DNA from: Paralichthys olivaceus
Taxonomy: Eukaryota; Chordata; Actinopteri; Pleuronectiformes; Paralichthyidae
Reading direction: 5' to 3'
NCBI RefSeq assembly: GCF_024713975.1
Contig: NC_091098.1
Coordinates: 23,224,316 to 23,288,315 of the forward strand
DNA length: 64,000 nt
The position numbers were made by a program, and so were the translations under genes. The notes below the pieces were generated by a model, which saw only the letters and a program-made list of their open reading frames with translations, was not told the DNA's origin and did no database searches. Each line of letters starts with the position of its first letter. Position 1 is the first letter of the stretch. Below are positions 49,783-61,600 of the stretch, piece by piece.

Positions 49783-52700
49783 GTAAATAAAACTTTTAAT
49801 TTTTTTTCACTGTGTCAATGAAATATGGTAAAGTTTTGATTATAGAATTTACAGCGCTTGTGTAATAATGATGTTTCTCTTACTTTGTCAGTGAGCCTTG
49901 GATTGGAATCAGACAAAGAAGAGAAAGACACTGACATATATAAGAAGTTCCCATACAAAGAAGAGTGGAAGACCATGTTTGACTGGGCTGAACTGAGTAG
50001 TCTTGGAGAGCAATATACCTACTGCAGCACATGTGCTAGAAACCTCAAAACATTTACTAAAGGCTATTTAGAACTTCGGCGTCACATGGAGACAAGCACA
50101 CACAAGAAACGGGAAGGAATTTCCAAGAGTGCCTGCCGGCAAAGCCAGCACTCTGAACTGCTGCCCTGCAGTGATGCAGCGATCCGCTTTATTCACAGAC
50201 ACTGTTATAATGGCTCAGCCAAAGGTGAACAGGCATCTATACGCTTTGCACGCAGCAAGCTGGGGCTGCAGTACCCCAAAGATATTACATCTGTTTGCCA
50301 GCACACTCCTTACTGTGTGTACATTTACGGAGGGGTAACAGCTGGAAAGGATGAAACCGCCTCTGTGGTCCTTGTTGGATTCTTTGACGTAGAAGCCTCC
50401 AGGCACTGCATCCGGTTTCTGGATGCTCTTCAGCCAGAGAATGGTGCAAAAGATCAAACAGCCGCAGCAGTGGGGGAGACCTTAAAGAAATTTATGTTAC
50501 CCACAGATAACCTTGTTGCTGTTTACCTCGATGGTAATGGTGTGGCCTCAGAGCAGATCTGCTCACAGCTAAGGGAACTCAACCCGAACATAGCGGTCTT
50601 TGGAGGGCTGTACAGCATCAGTGATGCTGCTTGCCAGGCTGGAGTTAAGCAGCTCTCCAATCAGACTCAAGAGCTGATGGCAGACATTTATGCCCACTAC
50701 TCCTCCTCTTCTAAGAAAGAGGATAACCTCAAGGCTCTCTTTGGCTCTATCTCCGTGGACTCTCCATCATTTTATATCAACGACTGCTGCCTTAACTTTT
50801 GCCTTTTAGTCACGAAAATGTTGGAAAAATGGACAGATCTTATATCGTACTTTAGCTCTTGTGACAAGGATGATGAGAAAGCCAAGTTAATCTGCTCCCG
50901 GCTGCAGGATCACAAAGTGAGGGCAACATTTATGTTTCTGGAACAGGCCTTAAAGCCGCTGCACAATTTCCAAATGCATCTGCAGACATCGGAAGGAGCT
51001 GCTCGGGCTGATTTGCTGCTCATTCTAGAAGAAGCCAGTAACCTGCTGAGCACCTACACCTCCTACTTCCTTCACCCTCAAGCTGCTGCTCGCTTCCTCA
51101 AGGAGCATGATGACCAAATCCTCAAGAAGAAGACATTCCACCTGTCAAGCCCTGAACTCAGTCTGGGTGGAAAAGCTGTTGAAGATTTCCTAAATGAGTC
51201 TGAGTCTGTAGAGGCACTCACACTGTTAACAGAAGAGGCGTTGTCTTTCTACATCGCACTGACTGGCTGTATTGCGGAGAAGCTGCCTCTAAATGATGGG
51301 TTTCTAAGGAGCATAGCTCAGCTGTTGAATCCCCAGAGCAGGCAGAAAGTGACACGAACAGCAGTCAGGGAGCTTGGGACCAAGCTGGGAATCTGCAGTT
51401 CCCCTGAAGAGGTCAACCAGCTCACGAGTGAATTCCTTCACTATCAGCTGGCTGAGGAGGGAGAGGAGAACCACTCAGCAGAGGTTTCACTGGAGAAACA
51501 CTGGGCCGGGATACTGGGGGACAGCAAGCAGACAGTTTTCAGGAGGCTTGTTTTGACCCTATTGTCTCTTCCCTGTCCACCACTGGATGCTCAGTGTGTT
51601 TTTACTCAGGTAAGTAAATGCTACAGCTCCATCATCATCTTTGGTCTGTGTTAAGTTTTTGCTTGTTTAGCAAATTTTGTGCATGTGCTGTATTTCCTGT
51701 CGCAGGCCTTAGATAATGGAGACACTGCTCGGATCTCCGAGAACGAAGTCTCAACAGAAAGCAAGTGTGAGGCGAAATCCGACAGCACCGTGAAAAAATA
51801 CAGTAAAGGTAAGAAGAACAACAGTTCATCGATCTTAACAAGTTAAATTTGTACCTAACTTAATCAAATAATCTGATAAATAACAAACCTTGCATTAGAT
51901 GTTGACAATGATTTATATGATGTGCACATTAATGAGGAAAATACTTGTATAAGAAGCCACTGCATTTGATGATTTGATGTTATTTAATCTTTTATTTTAT
52001 TTTATAGAAGTGAATGGTCATATTATTGGAGTGAAGCAATGTGAAGTCCGCCTCACAAAGATAAATAGTAAGATTTTCTTTTAAATTTTGTAATCTTTTT
52101 GTTTTGTGGCTTGGTGGCTGTCGTTCCCCACATTTTTAGTTCCAACCTGTCATAACATAATAATCACCTGTCTAAAGCAAAGCACTTTCTGCTTCCTTCC
52201 AAAGATCTAAACGAAGAATGTGATGATAAACCTGGAGAGAATGGCATCTTGAAAGAGGTGACAGGATTTTATCTCTGCCCTTCTTTTGCATTTCAGTCTC
52301 ATACATTTACGTTGAAAAGAAGCAACTTGTTGCTAAGTTGCTTTTGTAAAGTGAATTCACCACTTTTCAGTCACTCTCATCTTCTCCATTCTTTCATTGG
52401 TATGATTAAGATGAAGGTGTGTGTGAGTGTTTTGGGGTATATCTGCATGTGCATGAGATTTGAGTGTGTAATGAGAGTGTGTTGTCTCTCAGGGGGCCGG
52501 TAGGGGAAGTTTTGGCTGTGGGAGCAGCTTGCGCCAGAAGCCACAGGCCCGTGCAGTGTTTCAAGCTGGTGCTAGCACCTGGTCCAAACCTGTAGATCTT
52601 GATAAGGACAGCAAAAATGGTCTGGAGTCCCAAGATGAGGTGGTAGGTATACTGAAGTATACTACCAGAGCACCTTTAACGGGTCTCTTTACCCTCTGAA

Positions 52701-55700
52701 ATAATGATAGATTTGACAAAATAAATATTTGCTGGTTTACCCAACATATGACCATCCTGCACAAAGAGAAATAAAGGCATCTGACTACATGGTGGCAGAC
52801 AGGGCTAAAGCTAATATTATATCTAATCTGTCGAGATTCAGCTTCAACAATTTCAGATAACAAACACTACCAGAGTGGACCTCTGGCATGAAACCACATT
52901 TGAATTCCCCCGATTTTTATTTAGATCTGCACCAACTGTCAGGTAGTCAGAAATATCAGTCCCTCAAACAAGCCTGATTTTTAAAATCAAGATCCATGAA
53001 TTATTCTCTGAGATATCAACTAAAATATCTCACAAATTTCATTCCACCGTTTCGTGTTAATCAGTTTTCGCGTAACCTGATAACCTTGGCAGAGGTAGTA
53101 AATAGCAACAGTAAAGTCCAAATAAAATCCAAAGAATAATAAAATTGGCACATACATGTAAAAGAATTTGAAAATTATCTTTTACTGCAAATCCACATGT
53201 GCAGCACATACGTGTTGCTGAAGCATCCATCTGTTTATCAGGTAACTTGAAAAGACTTGAAAAACGCATTGAATTTATTTTCCACTTAAAGGTTGTGGAA
53301 GAGAATTCAGTCCTACATCTAACAAACCTCCATCTCATTGTTTGCTTTGTTCAGTTGGTGCTAAGTCTCTTTTTAAACTCATCCTCACAAGCACAATGCT
53401 GCACTGAAGTCCGTTCAAAGTAGAGCATTTGAAACTACAGTGAAGTTTTTTGTTTGTTTTGAACAAAGTAAATTTTGAAATCTTAACCCAAATGAATGCC
53501 CCCCCCTCGCATCTTCGTTTTAACAAATTAACTCCTCCACGTCATCTGAAATTACATATCAACAACAACAATAGCAATGTTTTTAATCCCTTTTTACCTT
53601 TGACAGCTGTTTATTCTAAATGTGGTTTACTTTCAGCCAAAAGAGTCACCGCCATCCAGTAAATCCACGCCAAGAGGACGAAGGAAGCACGTTTACCAGG
53701 TAAAAAACTGTTACAGGAAAAAGTTGGCTCTAACATCATGTCATAGAAAATATCTTTTTTTATCTTCCTTTATCTTCCTTTAAGAGGAAGATGCAATTTT
53801 AAATAATGTCTGTTTTTCCTTTTGTTTTTGACATCTGCAGGATGGGAAAGGGTTTCTGGCAGGAGAGCTGGTGTGGGGGAAAGTGAAGGGGTTTTCCTGG
53901 TGGCCTGGGTTGGTGACACCCTGGAAAACCAAGTCCGCTCCCTCTGGCATGCGGAGGGTGGAGTGGTTTGGAGACGGGATGTTCTCAGAGGTTAGAAATA
54001 CAGTGCATGTGTCGTAGCTGGAGAAACATGCGTGGAGTTGGATTCTTAAGTCTTCATTGCTTTCTGTTGCAGATCTACACAGAGGGTCTACTGGCATTCA
54101 ATAATTTCACTAAGTGCTTCTGTAAAAATTCCTTCGCCAGCTTGCCCCTCTACAAAGCAGCCATCTTCCAAATCATAGAGGTAGGAGAGCAAAACATTTT
54201 GTCCCACATGCTGTTCTTCAGATTTGATTTCCTCCCCCTGCACATCTTCATTTGATTTTTTTTTTTCTTGCTCACCAATTGAATTACCCCTCATGACACT
54301 GATTCTGTAGTTTGTTCTTCAAACGATTGTTTCATCAACTCAGAGTAGAAGATGAAGTCAGTTCTCATCAATACACACATCATTAGTCAGAGTGATTATT
54401 TCTACCATTTCTTTCATATTTGTGGTGAAAATGATTCCATCTCTTTTCTCTCTGCGGGGATTTTTAATCAGTCGACTGTGAAGAGGTTTGACGTGGATGT
54501 TTGTTATAATGATGTTCTGAACATTTAAAGGTGCTGTACATGTTTTGGCTATTGCAACATTAGCATCAACAGCTGTTTACTTAGCAAATTAGCAAGAAAA
54601 TTAAGCACTGACCTTCGCTCCTTAATTCACCTAGAGCCGTCTCCATCAGTAAAAACCAATATGCCAACAATAGCTCTCTAGTTTAAGTTTCTATATATTT
54701 TTACTTTATTGAAATTAGCATGCTAACAAAGCAGCCTGACTCTCCATGTCACTTTCCGATTGATAGATTCACCACCACCAGCAAGAAACCACAGAGAATA
54801 CTTAAATATAAAATATTCAATTCAATATCATCCCCCTTTTTTCCATTATTCTATCTGTTTCCATAAATTCAATCCAACATATATTTGACTTATTTTACTG
54901 TTCGCGTCAGCAGCCATTTGATTATTTAATGGTTTTAACCAGGATGAAATCAGAAGGTTTTCCGAAGACGACCAAATGATTAATAACTGTTTCACCAGCA
55001 TTTCAGAGTCTGTTCACATCTGTATTCTGCAGTTGGCAGGTGAGCGATGTGGGAAGTCTTTTGCTGAGGCTGAAGGAGATAAAGACAAAGAGCTGAAGTT
55101 GATGCTGAACTGGGCTTTTGAAGGATTTCTGCCTTCGGGACCAGACGGATTCTTACCTCCTGGTATGAACACATTATAAACCCATCAACAAAAAAAACAT
55201 TGTCCTCTAAAGAAATGATGCTTCATAAAATATTTTTAATCTTAAATTCATCAGGGAGGGGAGATTTGAAAGAAGACAGTACATAATATATCTTGCCAAG
55301 TTCTCTTCATGATGAGTTTTACAGTTTTGTAAGAAACGAAAGAAACAAGGCTGGTTAAGTGTTGCTGGTTAAGTGTTGCTGTAAAAAGATGCGTCTTTAA
55401 AACTTGTTTCCTTTTTTTTCTTTAAGATTCTGCTGCACATGCTGAGACTTCTGACTCTGCCCAGTCCGACTTCCAGCCCCCAGCAAAAAGGAAATACGTT
55501 TTTAAAAATAAGGCGAATGCAGTCGCCATCACTTATAACAGAGGTACGTATTATACGTGTCCACAAACAGAACAGAAAGTGTGAGGACACATTTAGTGAA
55601 TCCAGGTGATTCAGATATTCTCATGTTATTATCATCATCATTTGTTTCCTATGTGTGATGTTGTTATATATTACTTTACAGAACTGATAACAGAAAAGGT

Positions 55701-58691
55701 CAAGGAAAAGGGAATAACCATTGAAGGTACGTTTTGAGTGAGAGTGCGGAAGAAGTTTGTGATTCTCTGATGCTTAGTTAAATCTCTCAATTCTAAAGGA
55801 ACTGGCTTGTTATTTCAGATCTTTGTTTGTCTTGTGGATCATCTGACATTGAAGTTTCTCACCCACTGTTTCAAGGTGGTCTTTGTCATAAATGCAAGGT
55901 AATCTAACAACCCCAACGCTCTATTTCTGTCTACCTCGGTGTGGTTTGCTTTACTCCATTCCAGCCCAGTTTGTAAATGTGTAACCTCCATCCAAAAACA
56001 CGGCTGCCATTAACATCCCAAATGCTGCAAAACAACATTGTCGCTGTTTGTAGGAGAACTTCACAGAGACACTGTATCGCTACGATGAAGATGGCTACCA
56101 GTCGTACTGCACCGTGTGCTGTGCTGGGCTCGAGGTCATTTTGTGTGGGATTGCCAGCTGCTGCAGGTAAGACAACTCTTGTCGCTGCTGTGAGCAATTT
56201 ACATTTACAGAGAAGGGATCCATATGCTCCACGGTCTCTGGACTAAATGTGTAAATGTGGGAGGGGACTACTAATATTCATTAATTTCTTATTCTCATGT
56301 TTGTTATCTGTTGTTTTCTGTGTCTCCCAGATGTTTCTGTAAGGACTGTCTTGAAATCCTGGTGGGCCCGGGAACTTTTGACAAGCTGAAAGATGTCGAT
56401 CCCTGGAGCTGCTTCATGTGTCAGCCGTCACAGTGCAAAGGAAACCTCAAGCTCAGGCCAGACTGGAGCGTTAAGGTTCAAGACTTCTTTGCCAACAACA
56501 GCGCCATGGAGTTTGTACGTGCCGCACTCGCTCCACACTACAGTTCACATGATGCACAGTTCAGCATAACATCTACACAATATGTACTGCCAGCACTGAC
56601 TGAAATACTTGCAGTGTGATCATCCATGAGTTATCTGTATATTGGATACACCTATCAGCATTTAGGTCACATCTGGGTTCTTGTTCTTTGTGCTGCTGTT
56701 TAATTGCTTTTCATGATTTACTGTTTTAAAATAAAAAAACAAACACATGGACTGCTCAGTTACAAAGCTTTACTACTCTAAATATTCTACTATTGAAAAG
56801 GACAAATAATTATAGGTGTGTAGTGTTTCTTGCTGTGTATGCTGTTAAAAACCTAATTGTCGTAGTGGTGCTGAAAGTTGTTCACTTTTTAATCACAGGA
56901 GCCTCACAGAGTGTATCCCTCCATCCCTGCTGATCAGCGCAGACCAATCAAGGTGCTCTCACTGTTTGACGGCATTGCAACAGGTTGGTTCATCATGTTG
57001 TACTTTACTTTAAAATAAAAGATACAGTCTTTGTAGTGTTTTGTTCATACGTACTACTGAAGAGTGCTGGAGTTAATGTTTAATTTGAAAAAAGTAGTGA
57101 AGTTTATTGTGCATAAAATGTGTTAATTCTTTTACCATGTGACCTGGTTTTAACGTCTGCGGCATCGTGACAGGTTACCTGGTGCTCAGAGATCTGGGCG
57201 TCAAGATGGAGCGCTACATTGCTGCAGAGATTTGTGAGGATTCAATCGCTGTGGGGATGATCAAGCATCAGGGAAAGATCGAATATGTCAATGATGTTCG
57301 CACCATCACAAGGAAACATGTGAGTACAAACTCCAGTAAGATAACTTGTGTAGTTTGTGTAATCAAACTTCTCACCAAGAGGCTAAACAACATAGAGAAA
57401 TATGAACTGAAGCTCTGGGGTTGTGTGTTGCAGCTGGCTGAATGGGGTCCATTTGATCTTCTGATTGGAGGCAGTCCATGTAACGACCTGTCAATGGTTA
57501 ACCCTCTTCGAAAAGGATTATTTGGTATGAAGCTTCCACACTTCTCAAATCAGAGTCACGATAAAATACTGGAGAACATAATGTCACTGTAGGTTTCAGC
57601 CTCTACACGCGTGCACTCTTCATCTTTACTAACACTCTCTGTTTATATCTGTTTGTCCTGCAGAGGGCACTGGACGGCTCTTCTTTGAGTTTTACCGCAT
57701 TCTGACCATGTTGAAGCCGAAGGAAGGCGACGACCGTCCGTTCTTCTGGTTGTTTGAGAATGTGGTTTTCATGAGTGCCAACGACAAATCAGACATTTGC
57801 AGATTCCTCGAGGTTAGCTCATATCTGATTGTTAGTTGTTGATTCAATGACAGGAATTAGGCTACATTGAATTTTACTGATCATTGTTTGAGGGCTTCCT
57901 TTTGTTTTTGCAGTGTAATCCCATTCTCATCGATGCAGTGAAAGTCAGTCCTGCTCACAGAGCACGCTACTTCTGGGGAAACCTCCCTGGCATGAACAGG
58001 TACAAACTGAGTCATATTCCTTTTTCATGCGGGTTCTCACTCTGAAAAGAAAAACTCCTTCCTTAAAAAATTGTGTCGGCTTTACATACCCGTTTGCATT
58101 TGTCTTCAGGCCTCTCGCTACATCTCTAGATCACAAAGTGGCTCTCCAGGATTGTTTGGAAATGGGACGCACGGCAAAGGTAGGAGCATAACGTTTGCTG
58201 TGTTGCTGACAGATGAGAACGTGAGGTTCTGTAGCAAACACGGTCATGAAAGGGCTTTAAAAAAGTATTTCATTTAAAATGAACTGGTCGTCTCTTCCTG
58301 CAGTTCGACAAAGTCCGCACTATCACCACAAAGTCTAACTCCATAAGGCAGGGGAAGATGGGACCGCTTCCTGTCAGCATGAATGGAAAAGAGGACTACC
58401 TGTGGTGCACTGAAATGGAACAGTACGTACTTTTCAAATCAGCATGCTGTTGTAAATATATTGTTTCTCGATGATGAATAGAGAACAAAATCGGTGGAGT
58501 TATTTTTCTACACATAACATTTAATAATTTGATGTTTTGTAAATTTCAGGATCTTTGGATTCCCCAAACATTACACGGATGTGAACAACATGGGTCGGAT
58601 GCAGAGGCAGAAAGTCCTGGGTCGCTCCTGGAGTGTCCCCGTCATCCGCCACCTGTTCGCTCCACTGAAGGATTATTTTGAATGTGAATAA
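48735..58691 (+). CDS. dnmt3bb: DNA (cytosine-5)-methyltransferase 3B-type with CH domain and hAT-like module
   Basis: De novo CpG methyltransferase acting on chromatin in the nucleus. Coding exons: 48735-48858, 49094-49239, 49614-49782, 49892-51609, 51706-51808, 52008-52067, 52205-52257, 52493-52642, 53637-53699, 53841-53990, 54073-54180, 55033-55162, 55427-55543, 55682-55726, 55819-55898, 56054-56166, 56331-56514, 56899-56983, 57174-57319, 57434-57524, 57664-57812, 57914-57999, 58110-58179, 58304-58422, 58550-58691. All are GT-AG and sum to 4401 nt, 1466 aa. Domains: EB1-type CH about 1-135; hAT-derived exon 147-719; a DNMT3B-like [14 protein letters not shown] linker about 806; PWWP 863-948; ADD about 1031-1171; methyltransferase 1172-1466 with FDGIATG, PCN (Cys1264) and FENV (Glu1310). 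The C-terminus is DYFECE. Human DNMT3B is about 853 aa, so roughly 600 residues are extra. No frame break is seen. The gene is dnmt3b-like; which teleost paralogue number applies is uncertain. Confidence 0.96.
49892..51609 (+). other. dnmt3bb: Giant exon encoding a domesticated hAT-transposase-like module
   Basis: One 1,718-bp exon codes for residues 147-719 without introns or stops, unlike the 45-190-bp exons of the rest of the gene. Residues 172-220 form a finger (Cys191, Cys194, His211, His217) after [10 protein letters not shown], as in the WLxxFPWL-C..C-H..H finger of KIAA1586/ZNF862-type hAT proteins. Residues about 287-397 follow the hAT RNase-H-like order: a beta strand (YIYGGVT where an active enzyme has a D-E-S-T motif), [10 protein letters not shown] (GxGTDGA position, Asp360 kept), then [18 protein letters not shown] where CxxH-LAL is expected. 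Residues 684-719 (W, then [15 protein letters not shown], then FTQ) match the C-terminal hAT dimerisation segment. Two key catalytic positions seem lost, so transposition activity is unlikely. The family assignment is by eye and needs a profile search. Confidence 0.75.
52888..53103 (-). mobile_element. Dispersed repeat family A, copy 5 (inverted, intronic)
   Basis: In the dnmt3b intron before the exon at 53637. The reverse complement gives CCTCTGCCAAGG, AAACGGTGGAATGAAATTTG, GAATAATTCATGGATCTTGAT, GCAGATCTAAATAAAAATC and AAATGTGGTTTCATG in the family order. Confidence 0.65.
53841..54180 (+). other. dnmt3bb: PWWP domain exons of dnmt3b
   Basis: Two exons encode residues 863-948: [16 protein letters not shown], then [13 protein letters not shown] and a Cys-containing helix region ([22 protein letters not shown]). 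In DNMT3 enzymes this domain reads H3K36 methylation and contacts DNA. The aromatic core SWWPG and the WFGDG strand are intact, so function is expected. Confidence 0.93.
55682..56514 (+). other. dnmt3bb: ADD (ATRX-DNMT3-DNMT3L) zinc-finger exons of dnmt3b
   Basis: Four exons encode residues about 1031-1171. They supply the GATA-like and PHD-like Cys pairs: [50 protein letters not shown] and [11 protein letters not shown]. The order matches DNMT3 ADD domains that read unmodified H3K4. All expected Cys pairs are present. Confidence 0.93.
56899..58691 (+). other. dnmt3bb: Cytosine-C5 methyltransferase catalytic exons of dnmt3b
   Basis: Eight exons encode residues 1172-1466. Motif I is FDGIATG (1194-1200, cofactor loop) and motif II region is [12 protein letters not shown]. 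Motif IV is GGSPCNDLS with nucleophile Cys1264, motif VI is FENVV with Glu1310, and [14 protein letters not shown] follows. The target-recognition part [15 protein letters not shown] and the terminal [20 protein letters not shown] are typical of DNMT3. All catalytic residues visible to me are present, so the enzyme should be active. Confidence 0.96.
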
Positions 58692-61600
58692 CAACCCTGA
58701 AGTGAATCTTCATGTCAGAGCAGCAGCGGTAAACCTTACTGCCTTATCCTGCCCCACGTTTCTGGGTTCACACTTTTCAAACTCTCCAAACTTTTTTCTT
58801 TATTCTGAAAGACCTAATCTAGTGTTTACTATTTTAAATCTTAGAAACTCTTTTGATCCTGTGACTCTTCCAACATCCACTCTCACCAGCAGCCTCTGAC
58901 ACTTCCCGGTTCAGGTTCACTTTGATAAATGACGGTGCTGTGATCAAACAGTAATGATGCTGAACGTGGATCTGTATCATGAAGTGACATCAGACAGATA
59001 GCTGGTTATGTTTGGGCTTAAATCTGGTCGACCATTACTAGAGGCTGGCTCACTTTTAATCAGGGTAATTTATCAGAGTGACCTGACTTGAATTATTGAG
59101 AATCCTCAATAATGTGAATATTCACTGACCACTGTTTGTAGTTAGCCCAAATCATGAGTACAACTTTTTGCTCGGATGGACCCAAAAGTAACTATAATCA
59201 GTATTTTTACATGATCAGTGTATTGGAATAATATTTATAATATGTGGTTGCTTTTAGTGTTGAATCTGTAGTTGACTTGAACTGCACACTCCTTCAGCTG
59301 CTTTAGAATCTCTTAGCTGATTGTTTTGGTAACTTGCTAATGTTTTGGTTCTCTGTCGCCCCTCATTAAGAAAAAGCTCTAAAAACCCACTGTACTCTAC
59401 CCATCCATCACTAAATGACAGACATGGTTAGACGTGAGCTGCTGATTAATGCGGAGGATTGTGCACCTAAGAGCCAGATGTTTCATTCAAAACTAATTAG
59501 AGCAAAAAGAAAGTGAACATTGGACTTAAACTTGTCACACTCAAAGTGCCAAAATATTACTATTTCAAACTGCTTAAAGGTCGATAAGTGTCATTAACAC
59601 GTCATACACTTGAAAATATGGCCTTACTTTTAATTTGGGGATATTATTTCTAAAGTGATAACCAGCCTCATGATAATGTTACTGAGGATCATCAATTTTC
59701 GACTCTTTGAAGCCAGGTAACCCGACCGCTGATCTCGCTTCGTGATACAGGTCTCAGGTCTCTACCTCAACACGGATTTACTGCAGTTACACTTTTTATC
59801 TTTAATTATTTATGAAAAATGTTAGCTTGGTTTTCTGTGTGTATTTTATTTTGTTTTATCTTACAGAATCTTACCAGAGACTTTAGGTCTAATCCGGCCA
59901 GTTTTTATACAGTTTTAACCAAAGTACACGTCACATCCAGTGACGATGTGCTAACGTTTTATTTGATCTTTTTTAAGGACTGTTATTTATACTAGACCAA
60001 AAATATTTTGTGGCTAATCATTGAGAACAAACTGACAATTAATTTAACTGTATTCCAACTACAGTGTCTTTGAATATCCTAGTACTGCAGAGGGCTAACA
60101 TCATGTTAACTGTCCTCTTATGGAAGATACTTGTACTTTAAAGGACAATAACATTGTTTTTGCACGTTTGATCCCTTTAATAACAAAATGTCTTTGTTAA
60201 GTACAAAAGCTTGAAAGCGTTTTTTTAGTTATTGTGGTTAAAACATTTTAAAACATCTTCCTCAGGATGAAACACAACGTTGAAATATACATGTGCTACA
60301 CATAGGGATTTTATTGTTTGTTCTGTTTTGGAGTTTTAGTTCAATCAATGTAAATACCAGGGCTGCAACTACAACTATTTCCATTATCACTAGATCGTTT
60401 GATTCTTTTTCAATTAATTGTTTTGTCTTAATTGCCAGAAAACTGTGAAAATGGTCTGAAAATCTAAATCTTCTAAATCTAAACTAAATCTAGTCACATC
60501 CTCGCAAATAACAAACTGGAATATTTGACTTTCATACTTGAATTTACTTTATTGACTATCAACATAGTCGGCTGTTAATTTCCTCGGAACTTTCCTTTTG
60601 CAAAGCAATTTGACAAAAGCACTTCATTTGCTCTGTTTCTGATTATCAGTGTAGATGAATATTCATACCACCTCTGATGATGTCAGTCATTTGCAAATCG
60701 TTAAAGTAATTTATCAGTGAAAAATTGTTTCAGCTTCTTAAATGTAAGAAATTTTAGATTTTCATATAGGTAACACATATCGGTAATTTTAATATTTATC
60801 AGAGCTGAAATCCTCAATTGATCAAAAGATTATTCGCCTCAAAGTTAAATAATCAGTAAGTAAATCAATAAATGTTTCATTCAAGCAAATATTGTAAGAT
60901 AAAAAGATATAATTTGAATTTAAATGACGTCACATACACTCATCCAAAGAAGACGTCACCTCAGATTATTTTTCAGTATATTTCACATTTCAAAAATAAA
61001 TTAAATCATCAATTACTGTAAAAAAAACAACTGCAACAATAATTCACTGTTAAATTAATTCTAAACCCTGATTCAATTTCCAACATTAGTCTTTTATGAT
61101 TGAGGACTTTGTCATGAGCGTCTTTCACTTTATTCTGATATGTTACTGGCATCGATTAATCGATAAATGATGTTAATCAGTGATGACAAAATAAGAGTTC
61201 GGTGCAGCCCTGCTATAACGTGAAAGAAAGAAGTTTTGGTTGTTAACTTTATTGTCAGCAGTAAAGTTTACTGTAACTCTGATCTCAGTCAGACATTAAT
61301 ATGCATCAGTGTAATATCTTCATTTTTCTTGATGTTTAGTTTTTAATTCTCATACAACATTGTCATGTGACCTTGAATTTTCAGATGAGGGATTTTTTAC
61401 TTTTCTGAAAGTTACGACTGTGGTGCTGCCTCACGTGTGAATCACTGTTAGTTTTCCTGTGGTTGACCATTTATTTCTTTTCACTGTGTGTAATGTTCTC
61501 ATCTGTGAATGCTGGACAGACCTGCAGTGAAAACAGACTGTTCAGACGTGGTCGACACTTTTACCTCATCGATCTTTCGGTTCATTCGGTTTCCTGATGG

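Noticed and set aside
49892..51609. The large exon as an independent intronless gene or pseudogene lying in a dnmt3b intron
   Set aside because: Both ends carry good splice sites whose phases match the neighbouring dnmt3b exons, no in-frame ATG with its own promoter is evident at the start, and it has no stop before the donor.
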